Positions 14,811-26,023 are shown, counted from the stretch's first letter. The stretch is 33,447 bases of DNA from JAVBUY01 sp031552735 (GCA_031552735.1 JAVBMF010000072.1:1-33447), one strand, 5' to 3'. The notes: generated by a model not told the origin, from the letters alone. Numbers and translations are program-made.

Positions 14811-15809
14811 ATGCGCAAGATCATAACCGGGGTGCTGGTGCTGGCGGCGCTGTGGATGCTGTCGCCATGGGAGAGCCTGCCGGTGTGGGACAGAACCACC
14901 GACACCGAACCCATGGCCACGATGATCCCGGTTTCGCCCAACGCTGAGCAGCAGCAGGACGAAGTGCCGGTCACGCTGTACTTCCGCTATATGTCCATCG
15001 GCTATCTGGCGCAGGAGCGGCGGGTGATCGCCGTGCCGCGAGACCAGACCATCGAGATGTGCATCCTGCGCGCGCTGATGACCGGCCCGAGCGCCGACCA
15101 CACCGAGCTGTCGCCGCTGTTTCCGGTCGGCGTCAGCGTGCTGCGCGCACAGCGAAAAGAGGATATGCTGACAGTCACGCTGAGCCATGAGTTTCTGGAG
15201 CCGCCGCCCGATGCACCGGCCGACTGGAGCAACTACGCGTATTGGCGCGCCGAGGTGCCGCGCCGCCGCTATCTGGCGGTGTGCGCCATTGCCAACGCGC
15301 TGACCGAGGAGGGGCGCTTCTCGCGCGTGGAGGTGCTGATCTCCACCGGCCCGGACGATACGCTGGGCCAGCGCGTGGTGCGCAGCATGTTTTTTGCCGA
15401 AGAGACCGACCCGAACCGGCTGATGGAGCCGCTGCCGCGCACCGAGGCGGCGGTGCTGACGCCACAGCGCGCCGCGCAGGTGGCGCTGGAGGCGTGGCAG
15501 CACAAGGACTGGATGACGCTATATGCGTTGCTGGCGCAGGATGGGGACACCGCGCTGCCCGCGCAAACCGACTTCATCGCGCGCATGGCGGCGGCGGACA
15601 AGTCGCTGCTGAACTACAACGTGTCGGTGGGCACGGTGACGGTGGATGGCGCGGCGGCGACAGTATGCATCGACGTACAGCGCATGCAGCGCGATGGCAA
15701 GCTAAGCGAGGTAAAGCAGCTGCCCGTGCGCATGGCGCGCGAGCGCGACTGCTGGAAGATCACCTATGAAACGCTGCTGACGCTGATGGAGGAACCCATT
15801 GCGCCATAG
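14811..15809 (+). CDS. Secreted GerMN-domain protein
   Basis: This 332-residue protein starts with a hydrophobic segment (about 4-18) acting as a signal or membrane anchor, without a lipobox cysteine. A GerMN domain follows (about 50-205), seen in VTLYFRYMSIGYL ... ERRVIAVP ... CILRALMTGP ... VSVLRAQRKEDMLTVTLSHEFLE ... AICNAL-like AIANALTEEG and VEVLISTG. The last 100 residues (LEAWQHKDWMTLYALL ... MARERDCWKITYE) look like an NTF2-type fold, which is an inference. GerMN domains occur in the spore germination protein GerM and in the actinobacterial lipoprotein LpqB. It follows the kinase by 11 bases with AAGGAG before the ATG, so it is part of the same operon and probably works with the sensor outside the membrane. 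Confidence 0.75.
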   Translation: MRKIITGVLVLAALWMLSPWESLPVWDRTTDTEPMATMIPVSPNAEQQQDEVPVTLYFRYMSIGYLAQERRVIAVPRDQTIEMCILRALMTGPSADHTELSPLFPVGVSVLRAQRKEDMLTVTLSHEFLEPPPDAPADWSNYAYWRAEVPRRRYLAVCAIANALTEEGRFSRVEVLISTGPDDTLGQRVVRSMFFAEETDPNRLMEPLPRTEAAVLTPQRAAQVALEAWQHKDWMTLYALLAQDGDTALPAQTDFIARMAAADKSLLNYNVSVGTVTVDGAAATVCIDVQRMQRDGKLSEVKQLPVRMARERDCWKITYETLLTLMEEPIAP

Positions 15810-15834
15810 CGCGGCACGAAAGGGAGGAACACGC

Positions 15835-17427
15835 ATGCAACGAGGCGGGGCGAGCGGGGGATATCAGCCGGTACCCAAGCGGTGGCGGTTGGCTTGCCTG
15901 TGCGCGGCGTTGGCGCTTGCGCTGGGCGGATGCGCCGGGCAACTGACCGAACGGCCCGCGCCCGAAGTGGCGTTGCCCGATATCCAGATCGCGTATGCCT
16001 CCCCGATTAAGGACAGCATCGAGGAGCGCGTGATGCCCGCGGTGCTGCACTACCTGAACCAGAATGGGTCGAACCTGCGCACCGGTGTGATGGATGTGGT
16101 GGTGCGAAGCAGCGAAAACGAGGCGCAGGCGCTGCTGCGCACTTTGCTGGCGGAGAAAGTCCCCGACGGCCTGCAACCGGCGGCGCCCGGTGTGGCGCTG
16201 GACAAGGACACGGACCGGCCGGTGGTGGTGGCCAGTGGCGTTGCGACGGTCAGCCTGACCTCGGCGGCGCGCGTGCTGTCGCCCAAGGCGTTTTTTGCCG
16301 CGCGCATGGCCATCACCAATACGCTGACCGAGCTGAACGACATTATCGCCGTCAATGTGCTGATTGAAGGGCGCGAGCCGGGCACGGATCTGCACGGCAA
16401 CTATCCGTCCGGCACGATGTACCGGCAGGCGACCGGCGATGTGGACACGCTGTGGCGGCAGTTAGAGGTGCAGCAGGAACAGGTGACGCGGCAGGGCTTG
16501 GCGAAGGCCATGACCATCTATGCCCCCGCGCCGGGCGGCACGCTGATGGTGCCGCGTGTGCGCAATATGACCTTCTCGTCTGTCGAGCCCACCGCGCTGA
16601 TTGCCGACACACTGGCCGAGATGGGCGCGGGCGGATTGCAGGTGGCGGGCGCGCCCGGCATCCCGGCGATGCTGGATTATCTGATGGGTCAGCCCGAGCT
16701 GCTGCCCGGCGAGGATGGCAAGGGGCAGCTCATCCGGCTGACTTTCCTGCCCACACTGGAGCAGGCGCTCAGGCAGACCGGCTTGTCAAAGGGCTTGCTG
16801 TGCGCGATGCTGACCCAGACGCTGGTGCGCTTTGTGCCGGATGTGCGCGGGCTGCAAATTCGTCTGGGTACCGAGCTGATCGAGATTCTGGCGGTGGAGG
16901 AGACACCCGACGGACAGTCGATGGAGTTTGACGGGGGCGTCATGCTGCCCGCGCACTTTGATAAGCTCGTCGGCGCGTCGTGCCGCGTTCCGCTGCCCAC
17001 CGCCGATGCGCAGCGGCTGGTGTGGGTGGGGCGCGTGCTGCCGCTGGAGAAAATCGCCTCCCCGCGCGCGCGGCTGGACGCGCTGTTCCTGGGCCCGACC
17101 GATCTGGAGAAACAACAGGGCTTGAGCGCCGCCGCACCGGAGAACACCTCGGAAACCGACTTGCAGGCCATCCAGCTGATCGACGATGTGGCGCTGGTGC
17201 GGTTGTCTGCGCGCATGGCCAAGCGGTGTGAGGAGATGAGCGCCGAGCAGGTGCGCAATCTGGTATACGCCATCGTCGATACGCTGACCGAGATGCGGCA
17301 TGTGCGGCGCGTCGCCTTCTTTGTCGAAGAGCGGCAGCAGCCGTCCATCGGCGGCGTGCTGGAGATGCGCGGCTTCTTCCTGCGCAATCCGGGCATTACC
17401 CAAGCACTTTCGGACAGCGAAAAGTAG
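15835..17427 (+). CDS. GerMN-domain lipoprotein (two GerMN-like units)
   Basis: This 530-residue lipoprotein has a signal peptide ending in the lipobox ALGGC with Cys33. Two GerMN-like units are visible: one at about 55-185 (RVMPAVLHYLNQNGSNL ... ATVSLTSAARVL ... AITNTLTELNDI) and one at about 240-400 (GTLMVPRVRNMTFSS ... LIRLTFLPTLEQAL ... LCAMLTQTLVRFVPDV). A third partial unit lies near the end (VALVRLSARMAKR ... AIVDTLTEMRHVRRVAFFVE). GGGAGG lies seven bases before the ATG at 15835. It begins 25 bases after the first GerMN gene and closes the operon at a strong terminator. A role in envelope sensing or spore assembly is inferred from the domain and the operon. Confidence 0.75.
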   Translation: MQRGGASGGYQPVPKRWRLACLCAALALALGGCAGQLTERPAPEVALPDIQIAYASPIKDSIEERVMPAVLHYLNQNGSNLRTGVMDVVVRSSENEAQALLRTLLAEKVPDGLQPAAPGVALDKDTDRPVVVASGVATVSLTSAARVLSPKAFFAARMAITNTLTELNDIIAVNVLIEGREPGTDLHGNYPSGTMYRQATGDVDTLWRQLEVQQEQVTRQGLAKAMTIYAPAPGGTLMVPRVRNMTFSSVEPTALIADTLAEMGAGGLQVAGAPGIPAMLDYLMGQPELLPGEDGKGQLIRLTFLPTLEQALRQTGLSKGLLCAMLTQTLVRFVPDVRGLQIRLGTELIEILAVEETPDGQSMEFDGGVMLPAHFDKLVGASCRVPLPTADAQRLVWVGRVLPLEKIASPRARLDALFLGPTDLEKQQGLSAAAPENTSETDLQAIQLIDDVALVRLSARMAKRCEEMSAEQVRNLVYAIVDTLTEMRHVRRVAFFVEERQQPSIGGVLEMRGFFLRNPGITQALSDSEK

Positions 17428-17465
17428 GCTTTGCGCAAAAATGTGTATGGTTTGAAAAACAATTC

Positions 17466-17494
17466 GTGACAAAGAATACCAAGCGTGGTATTCT
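17466..17494 (+). promoter_or_regulatory. Candidate promoter of the calcium ATPase, overlapping the terminator
   Basis: GTGACA (17466-17471) and TATTCT (17489-17494) are separated by 17 bases. The -10 box is the right arm of the terminator hairpin. If it is used, the transcript starts right after the T run and has a leader of about 20 bases with the ribosome site. The -10 match is weak, so this is tentative. Confidence 0.35.
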
Positions 17495-17501
17495 TTTTTT
17501 T
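17471..17501 (+). terminator. Strong rho-independent terminator of the two-component/GerMN operon
   Basis: A perfect 11-bp stem, AAAGAATACCA/TGGTATTCTTT, with an AGCG loop runs into eight T. It ends only 20 bases before the start of the next gene. Confidence 0.9.
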
Positions 17502-17521
17502 GAATATAAGGGGGGAGTCGC

Positions 17522-20161
<2,640 letters not shown>

Positions 20162-20174
20162 CATATCCTGATAG

Positions 20175-20204
20175 AGCGGTCGCTGTGCGCGGCCGCTTTT
20201 TCTT
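20175..20204 (+). terminator. Rho-independent terminator after the calcium ATPase
   Basis: AGCGGTCGC pairs with GCGGCCGCT (one G-T wobble) around a TGTGC loop and is followed by a T run. Confidence 0.8.
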
Positions 20205-20231
20205 GTGCGGTGCGTGAGGGCATGGTATGAT
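20203..20231 (+). promoter_or_regulatory. Promoter of the first DUF975 gene
   Basis: TTGTGC (20203-20208) and TATGAT (20226-20231) are separated by 17 bases. The -35 box begins where the preceding terminator ends. Confidence 0.5.
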
Positions 20232-20260
20232 GATATGGAAAAAAGATACAAAGGGGAACG

Positions 20261-21181
20261 ATGATGCATGCGGCCTTTCCGCGCAAGATTGACCGAAAGG
20301 GCATGAAGCGCAGTGCCCGGGAAGCGCTGAAAGGAAAACTGTGGCCGCTGCGCGCGGTGCTGATCACCTACGCGGTTGCGCTGATGTTGTGCTATGCGCG
20401 GCCGACGCTGTTTGACCTGATCGTGGGAAAAACCGGTGTGGCCGCTGCCAACTTTCCGGCGGCGGAGGCGCTAGGCGTCTGGCCGAAAAATCCTTGGCTG
20501 TATATGGCAAGCTTGCTCGTCACCAATATCGGGTGGTTGCTGTTCGCCATGCTGTACTATGAGTTTGCCTATCTTTTGCTGCGCGTCTTTCGGCGCGAAA
20601 CGGTGCGCAGCGCCGATTTCTTCGGTGGTGCGACCAAGATGCTGGGTCGCAAACTCGGCACATGGCTGTGGGCGCGGCTGTGGCAATTTTTGTGGGCCCC
20701 GCTGGCCAATTTGACGCTGACCGTAACCTGTGCCAAGTTGCTATTTGGCGCGCCGCTGCCGCGGTCGGTCTATTTGTTGGTGGTGTCGATTGGTTTTTTG
20801 AGCACATGCGTCGGTATTACCAGAATGCTAGCGTATAGCGGAGCGGTGTACCTGATCCGCGAGTTTCCGCAGGTCACCGTGCGTCAGGCATTGCGGCTGT
20901 CCATCCGCATGACGCGCGGCTATCTGTGGCAGATGCTGTTGTTTCTGCTGAGCTTTTTTGGATGGCTTTTTCTTGCGATGAGCGCAGGTGTTATCGCGAT
21001 TTTGGTGAGCGGTTCGACCATCGCCAATTGGCTGTTGACCGGTGCTGGCGCGCTGCTGATCATACCTTATTTTGAAACCGCTGCCGCCGGCCTGTACGAG
21101 GAACTCAAACGGCGTGCGCTGGCCAGCGGCGCGATTTCTAAGGCGGACCTTGCACAACCCATTGCCAAAAAAGTGCATTGA
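20261..21181 (+). CDS. DUF975 family integral membrane protein, first copy
   Basis: This 306-residue membrane protein has about six hydrophobic segments. The DUF975 pattern is seen at the N-terminus (ID-R-K-x-x-K-R-S-A-R-E-A-L-KGKLW), in the central YEFAYLLLRVFRRETV, and in LAYSGAVYLIREFPQVTVRQALRLSIRMTRGYLWQ near the C-terminus. The function of the family is unknown; it is common in Bacillota. Adjacent ATG codons at 20261 and 20264 share the ribosome site AAAGGGGA. It is a paralogue of the next gene, with the same start, the same R-Q-(A/S)-(L/M) segment and the same end (L-K-x-R-A-(L/I)-A-S-G-A). Confidence 0.85.
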   Translation: MMHAAFPRKIDRKGMKRSAREALKGKLWPLRAVLITYAVALMLCYARPTLFDLIVGKTGVAAANFPAAEALGVWPKNPWLYMASLLVTNIGWLLFAMLYYEFAYLLLRVFRRETVRSADFFGGATKMLGRKLGTWLWARLWQFLWAPLANLTLTVTCAKLLFGAPLPRSVYLLVVSIGFLSTCVGITRMLAYSGAVYLIREFPQVTVRQALRLSIRMTRGYLWQMLLFLLSFFGWLFLAMSAGVIAILVSGSTIANWLLTGAGALLIIPYFETAAAGLYEELKRRALASGAISKADLAQPIAKKVH

Positions 21182-21190
21182 TGATAAAAT
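21162..21190 (+). promoter_or_regulatory. Promoter of the second DUF975 gene
   Basis: TTGCCA (21162-21167) and TAAAAT (21185-21190) are separated by 17 bases. The promoter overlaps the end of the first copy, so the two paralogues can be expressed independently. Confidence 0.6.
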
Positions 21191-21227
21191 ATAGCTGTTC
21201 AAAAACAGATTTTAGGAGGAATTATCG

Positions 21228-22064
21228 ATGGAAGCATCTTTTCCGCGCACCATTGACCGCGTAGCGATCAAGGAGACCGCTAAGCAAAACTTTAAGGCCA
21301 AGTATGGCACTTGCATCGGCGTTATACTGATCACATTCCTGATTATGGCCGCATGCCAGGGCGTGGTGATGGTGGTTGCCAGCATGTTGGGCATCCCGAA
21401 TACCGCGGCGGCATTGGAGCAAGGCGTCGCGCCGATCTCCGGCGCGGGCCTGTCGCTGTATACGGTGCTGATGCTGCTTGTATCGCTGATCTCCGGCACG
21501 TTTGCCATCGAGTCCGCGTACTTCTTCCTGCGCGTGTATCGCGGCGAGGATGTGACCGTCGGCGAATACCTGGGCAACCTGTTCAGCGATCTGGGCCGCA
21601 AGATCACTGCCAACCTGTGGCTGGGTTGGATCATGTTCCTGTGGCTGCTGCTGTTGATGGTTCCGGCGATTGGCATCGGCTTTACCACGGCTGCCGGCAG
21701 CCAGCAGACCGCCGCTATCCTGGGCATTTTGCTGGTCATCGTAATAATCGCGCTATATGTGCTGCTCATCATCAAGGCGCTGTCCTACAGCATGATGTTC
21801 TACATTGTACGCGACTGCCCTAACGTGTCCATCCGCCAGTCCATGAAGCTGTCGATGCGCATGACCAAGGGCTATAAGGGTCAGATCATCCTGTTCGGGC
21901 TCAGCTTTATCGGCTGGTTCCTGTTGGCGGGTCTGACGATCGGCCTGCTGATGCTGTTTTATGTCGGACCGTATGCTTCGACCAGCATGGGCGGCCTGTA
22001 TGATGACCTGAAGGCGCGTGCCATCGCGTCCGGCGCGGTCAGCCGCGAGGAGTTTGGCGAATAA
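21228..22064 (+). CDS. DUF975 family integral membrane protein, second copy
   Basis: This 278-residue paralogue of the preceding gene has a clear DUF975 layout: ASFPRTIDRVAIKETAKQNF, several membrane helices, AIESAYFFLRVYRGEDVTVGEYL, and YSMMFYIVRDCPNVSIRQSMKLSMRMTKGYKG. The C-terminus SMGGLYDDLKARAIASGAV matches the first copy. AGGAGG lies eight bases before the ATG. Its own promoter precedes it. Function unknown. The acidic end E-E-F-G-E differs from the basic end of the first copy. Confidence 0.85.
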   Translation: MEASFPRTIDRVAIKETAKQNFKAKYGTCIGVILITFLIMAACQGVVMVVASMLGIPNTAAALEQGVAPISGAGLSLYTVLMLLVSLISGTFAIESAYFFLRVYRGEDVTVGEYLGNLFSDLGRKITANLWLGWIMFLWLLLLMVPAIGIGFTTAAGSQQTAAILGILLVIVIIALYVLLIIKALSYSMMFYIVRDCPNVSIRQSMKLSMRMTKGYKGQIILFGLSFIGWFLLAGLTIGLLMLFYVGPYASTSMGGLYDDLKARAIASGAVSREEFGE

Positions 22065-22081
22065 GATTTTTCGTTGCACCC

Positions 22082-22108
22082 GATGCCGATCGCGTTACGC
22101 GGTCGGCA
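22082..22108 (+). terminator. Hairpin after the second DUF975 gene
   Basis: ATGCCGATCGCG pairs with CGCGGTCGGCAT around a TTA loop, with one T-G wobble. The T tract after it is broken (TTATGTGTT), so termination may be partial. The right part also carries the -35 box of the comEC promoter. Confidence 0.6.
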
Positions 22109-22123
22109 TTTATGTGTTATAAT
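22095..22123 (+). promoter_or_regulatory. Candidate promoter of comEC-holA
   Basis: A perfect TATAAT (22118-22123) lies 17 bases after TTACGC (22095-22100), inside the preceding hairpin, and 37 bases before the comEC start. Confidence 0.55.
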
Positions 22124-22159
22124 AGGACAAAATGCGGTGTAAAAAAGGGGAGCTGGCGC

Positions 22160-24478
22160 ATGCAAAAGATGGGGCTGACCGTGCGGCGTCCGATGGTGTG
22201 GCTGGCGTTGGCCAGCGCCATGGGCATGCTGGCGGGTAGCTACATACCTTTTTCGCGCTGGATGCTGGTGGCGGCGACCGTGGCGATGCTGGCGCTTGGT
22301 GTGCTGGCTGTGTGGGCGCGCCGCGCGATCTGGGTGGGGCTGCTCGCATGCTGTGTTGTGCTGGGCATAGGCTGGAGCAGCCGCTGCTACACCCCGCCGT
22401 CATTGCCCGAGGTCGGGGCACTGCGCATCACCGGGCGTGTGGACGAGCTGCCGCGCGTAAAACAGGGCAGCGCGTCGGTTATCCTGTCCGACGTGACGGC
22501 TGTGCGCGAGGATGGTCAAAGCATCGCGCTGCCCGGCACGCTTTGGCTGCGCTATCAGCCCGAGAACGAGGGGCTGCTGCAAAATATGCCCGATCTGGGG
22601 CAAATCGTCACAGCGAACGCGAGCGTGTATGTGCCCGGTGTGGTGCGCAATCCGGGCGGGTTTGATTTTCGGGCGTATCTGATGCAGCGCGGCGCGTACC
22701 TGGCCGCCAGCGTGTACGATCCATGGGAGATTTCTGGCCAGCCCAAGCTTGGCTTTTTGCCGTGGACACAGCGCACGCGCGTCGCGTTGTCCGCGCGGAT
22801 GGACACGGCCTATCGCGATCTGGCGCCACTGGTGCGCGGCATTGTGCTGGGCGACCGTGTGGATCTGTCGGTCGAGGAGCAACAGGCGTTTCGCCGTAGC
22901 GGTTTGTCGCACCTGCTGTCGGTATCGGGACTGCACGTCGGCTTTGTGGCGGGCACGCTGATGTGGCTGCTGGCCAAGTTGAAAACAGGGTCTTTTCTGC
23001 GCGTGGCCATACTGGCGGTGGCCTTGGCGGCCTATTGTCTGCTGACCGGCGCGCCCGACAGCATGATTCGCGCATCGGTGATGATGCTGGTGCTGCAAGC
23101 GGCGATATTGGCCAGACGCCCCTATGATACGCTGTCGGCGATCGCGGCGGTGTTTTGGGTCATGCTGCTGGCCGATCCGTTCAACCTGCGCGATGCGGGG
23201 TTTATGCTGTCCTTTGGCGCGGTGACGGGCATCGCGCTCTTGCAGAAACCAATTGCGTGGCTGCTGAAATTCCTGCCGAAATTCCTGCGTGACACGCTGT
23301 CGTTGACGCTGGCGGCGACTATCGGTACCATGCCGCTGGTGGCGGTATACTTTGGCGAGCTGCAACTCATGGGTCTAGTCACCAATCTGGTGGCGGTGCC
23401 GCTGACCGGCTTCATCACCATCCTGGGGCTCCTCGCAATGCTGCTGGATGTGGTGTGTACCTCGGTCGCTTATCCGCTGCAAATTGGAATCTATTGGCTG
23501 GCGGCGCTGCTGCAACGGATTTCGCGGCTGGGCGCGTCTATCCCGTTTGCGACGCTGCGTGTGCCCAGCCCGACCGGGTACGCGGTAGCGGGCTGCTTTG
23601 TGGCGATGGCGCTGGTCAGCCGCTATGTGCGCGGTAAGCTGTGGATACGCGCGTCGGTTGCGTGCGCGGTATTGCTGGCGGTGTTTGGCGTCTCCTACGT
23701 AACCCATTGGCATGGCGACCAGTATGCGCAGATCGACGTGGGGCAGGGCGACGCGGCCGTGCTGCGCGCGGGCGGGCAGGTGATCGTGATTGATACCGGC
23801 AGCGAGAGCACGTCCGGCTTGATAGACTATTTGCGCCATGAGGGACTGACCATTGACACATTGATCCTGTCGCATCCGCACGAGGATCACTGTGGCGCGC
23901 TGCTGGACCTGCTGGCCATTGGCATGCCGATCGGGCGCATCCTGATGCCGGAGAATGTGCCCATGGACGAGTACGATGTGCAGGCAGGCTATGCGCTGCT
24001 GATGGCGCAGCAGCGCGGCATCCCGATCCTGGGCATGGATGCTGGAACCAGTGAGCAGTGGGGCAATGGCTATGAGATGCGGGTGCTGTCGCCATCCGCG
24101 CAGGCAACATTCAGCGATGGCAACGACTACTCGCTGGTGGTGCGCTTCACCGTGTCCGGCGTGCACATCCTGACCACCGGCGATGTGACCTCGCAAGCCG
24201 AACCGCTGGAGGGCACGCAATGCGATGTACTCAAGGTGGCGCACCATGGCAGCAAAGGCTCCACCGACACGGCGTTTCTGCGGTTTGCGCAGCCCGCATG
24301 GGCGGTGATTAGCGTAGGCGCGCACAATGTGTACGGGCATCCCGCGCCGGAAACGCTGGCTCGGCTGGTCGATAGCGGCGCGGAGGTGCTGCGTACCGAT
24401 CAAGGCGGCTGCATTACCTTCAGACTGCAAGACGGGCACGTAACCGCGCATCCCTATTTGCGGGAGGATGCGCCATGA
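22160..24478 (+). CDS. comEC: ComEC/Rec2 DNA internalisation channel
   Basis: This 772-residue protein forms the inner-membrane channel for single-stranded DNA uptake in natural transformation. N-terminal membrane helices lead into a DUF4131/OB-like segment (about 80-180, ALRITGRVDEL ... VVRNPGGFDFRAYL). The Competence domain follows (about 215-490), with LVRGIVLGDR, the signature HLLSVSGLHVGFVAG, and RASVMMLV. The C-terminal metallo-beta-lactamase-like domain (about 530-765) has DVGQGDA, IDTGS, the metal-binding SHPHEDHCGAL (about 571-581), LLTTGD-like ILTTGD and KVAHHGSKGS. All domains are present, so the protein looks functional. GGGGAG lies seven bases before the ATG at 22160. It overlaps holA by four bases. 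Confidence 0.95.
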   Translation: MQKMGLTVRRPMVWLALASAMGMLAGSYIPFSRWMLVAATVAMLALGVLAVWARRAIWVGLLACCVVLGIGWSSRCYTPPSLPEVGALRITGRVDELPRVKQGSASVILSDVTAVREDGQSIALPGTLWLRYQPENEGLLQNMPDLGQIVTANASVYVPGVVRNPGGFDFRAYLMQRGAYLAASVYDPWEISGQPKLGFLPWTQRTRVALSARMDTAYRDLAPLVRGIVLGDRVDLSVEEQQAFRRSGLSHLLSVSGLHVGFVAGTLMWLLAKLKTGSFLRVAILAVALAAYCLLTGAPDSMIRASVMMLVLQAAILARRPYDTLSAIAAVFWVMLLADPFNLRDAGFMLSFGAVTGIALLQKPIAWLLKFLPKFLRDTLSLTLAATIGTMPLVAVYFGELQLMGLVTNLVAVPLTGFITILGLLAMLLDVVCTSVAYPLQIGIYWLAALLQRISRLGASIPFATLRVPSPTGYAVAGCFVAMALVSRYVRGKLWIRASVACAVLLAVFGVSYVTHWHGDQYAQIDVGQGDAAVLRAGGQVIVIDTGSESTSGLIDYLRHEGLTIDTLILSHPHEDHCGALLDLLAIGMPIGRILMPENVPMDEYDVQAGYALLMAQQRGIPILGMDAGTSEQWGNGYEMRVLSPSAQATFSDGNDYSLVVRFTVSGVHILTTGDVTSQAEPLEGTQCDVLKVAHHGSKGSTDTAFLRFAQPAWAVISVGAHNVYGHPAPETLARLVDSGAEVLRTDQGGCITFRLQDGHVTAHPYLREDAP

Positions 24479-25485
24479 ACCATACCGCGTATTTTGCCGC
24501 GCTCAAGGCCGGGGAGATTGCCGGGCTATACCTGTTTGTGGGGCAGGAGGAATATGTCAAGCGCAGCGCGCTGGAGCGGCTGCGCAAGCTGGTGCTGCTA
24601 GAGGGGCTGGAAGCGTTGAGCGAAACCACGCTGGATAACCCCAGCGCGGATGACGTGATTGCCGCTGCCGAAACGCTGCCGATGCTGGGCGAGCGGCGGT
24701 TGGTGGTGGTGTTCGACAGCGCGCTGCTGGTCGCCGGGCGCGCGCGTGATGAGGCCGCGGACAGCGAGCGGCTGGTGAGCTATTTGCCCAAGCTGCCCCC
24801 CACGACCACGTTGGTGTTCTATTGCCACGGCGTGACCGATGGGCGCAAGAAACTGAGTCTGGCGCTGAACAAGCAGGCGACCGTCGTGCGCTTTGACCCG
24901 CTGGACGACATCGAGCTGGGCAAATGGATGCGCGGGCAACTCAAAGCGCAGGGCAAGACCATCGGCGCGCAGGAGGCGCAGAAGCTGGCCTTTACCGCCG
25001 GGCGGGACCTGACGCTGCTGGCCGGGGAACTGGCGAAACTGGCGGCATACGCCGGGGCGCGCGCGGAGATCACCGGCGCCGATATCGACAGTGTGGTGAC
25101 GCGCTCGCTGGAATGCACGGTGTTCCAGATGGTGGACGCACTGGTCGCCGGACAGCAGGCGCAGGCATTTACGCTGCTGATGCACATGCTGGAGGCTGGT
25201 GAACAGCGGCTGGGCATTCTGGCGATGATTTTGCGGCAATACCGCACGCTGCTCATGCTCAAGCTGCTAGAGGCCGAGCGTGTGCCGCAGGCCGAGTGGG
25301 CCAAGCGCATCGGCATTCCGCCATTCGCTGTCACGCGCGCGCAAAAGCAGGCGCAGCGCTATACCGAGCGGCAACTGGAGGACTGCGTGGCGCTGTGCGT
25401 GGATACCGACTATGCGGTCAAGAGCGGCAGGATGCGCGAGGAGATCGCACTGGAGCGCGCGATGCTGGCGTTGGGGCGGCTGTAG
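24475..25485 (+). CDS. holA: DNA polymerase III subunit delta
   Basis: This 336-residue clamp-loader subunit opens the beta sliding clamp and helps load it on primed DNA. Its family pattern is a start with AGLYLFVGQEEYVKRSALERL, then LDNPSADDVIAAAETLPMLGERRLVVV, VFYCHGVTDGRKKLSLAL, KLAFTAGRDLTLLAGELAKLAAYAG, ITGADIDSVVTRSLE, and a C-terminal helical domain with ILAMILRQYRTLL. Length is usual for the family. It overlaps comEC by ATGA, the standard coupling in Bacillota. In many relatives rpsT follows directly, but here three accessory genes intervene. Confidence 0.93.
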   Translation: MNHTAYFAALKAGEIAGLYLFVGQEEYVKRSALERLRKLVLLEGLEALSETTLDNPSADDVIAAAETLPMLGERRLVVVFDSALLVAGRARDEAADSERLVSYLPKLPPTTTLVFYCHGVTDGRKKLSLALNKQATVVRFDPLDDIELGKWMRGQLKAQGKTIGAQEAQKLAFTAGRDLTLLAGELAKLAAYAGARAEITGADIDSVVTRSLECTVFQMVDALVAGQQAQAFTLLMHMLEAGEQRLGILAMILRQYRTLLMLKLLEAERVPQAEWAKRIGIPPFAVTRAQKQAQRYTERQLEDCVALCVDTDYAVKSGRMREEIALERAMLALGRL

Positions 25486-25517
25486 AGACATTGAGTCGCC
25501 TTCGTGCTTTTTGATGC

Positions 25518-25585
25518 GAAAAAATACGATCCCCATCCGCATACCCATCACGGAAATGTTTCCGTTAGGCGCGCGGGTGGGGATC
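25518..25585 (-). terminator. Two-tier terminator of the VOC gene
   Basis: GATCCCCATCCGC (25528-25540) pairs with GCGGGTGGGGATC (25573-25585) with one G-T wobble, and an inner perfect hairpin ACGGAAA/TTTCCGT (25550-25565) stands between the arms. On the minus strand it is followed by a run of T. It may also stop readthrough from holA on the plus strand. Confidence 0.75.
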
Positions 25586-25603
25586 GCGTGTTGCGGGACG
25601 CTA

Positions 25604-26023
25604 TTACGCGAGGTTGTGCATCACATGCCAAATGACGCCGAACTTGTCCTCGACCATGCCATACCATTCGCAGAAGAAGGTCGTCTGCATCTCCATGTAC
25701 ACTTTGCCGCCCGCTTTCAGCTCGTTGAAAATGCGCGTGGCCTCATCTTTTTCCTCTACGCCGATGGTCGGGTTGATGTTGTTGCCCACGGCCAGCGGCG
25801 AATCCGAGGGCATGTCCATGCACATGAGCACCATGTTGCCCATCGGAATGCCGACATACATGATTTTGTCGCGGTCGGCCTCCGGCACAGTATAGCTCGG
25901 GTCGGGCGGGGACTCACTATAGGTCATCAGATCCTGCACCTCGGAGTGAAAAACCTTCGCGTAGAATGCCGCCGCCTCGCGGCAATTGCCGTCGAAATTG
26001 ATAAACATGTCCAGCTTCATCAT
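25604..26023 (-). CDS. VOC family protein, PhnB-like
   Basis: This 139-residue protein of the glyoxalase/vicinal-oxygen-chelate fold resembles the PhnB/3-demethylubiquinone methyltransferase-like group. It has the typical start LDMFINFDGNCREAAAFYAKVF, then IMYVGIPMGNMVLMCMD, IGVEEKDEATRIFNELKAGGKV and the end FFCEWYGMVEDKFGVIWHVM. Family members are often of unknown substrate, and no fosfomycin or bleomycin resistance motif can be claimed. AAGGAG lies before two adjacent ATG codons (26023 and 26020); the second has better spacing. It stands alone on the minus strand between holA and a divergent secreted-protein gene. Confidence 0.88.
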   Translation of the reverse strand: MMKLDMFINFDGNCREAAAFYAKVFHSEVQDLMTYSESPPDPSYTVPEADRDKIMYVGIPMGNMVLMCMDMPSDSPLAVGNNINPTIGVEEKDEATRIFNELKAGGKVYMEMQTTFFCEWYGMVEDKFGVIWHVMHNLA

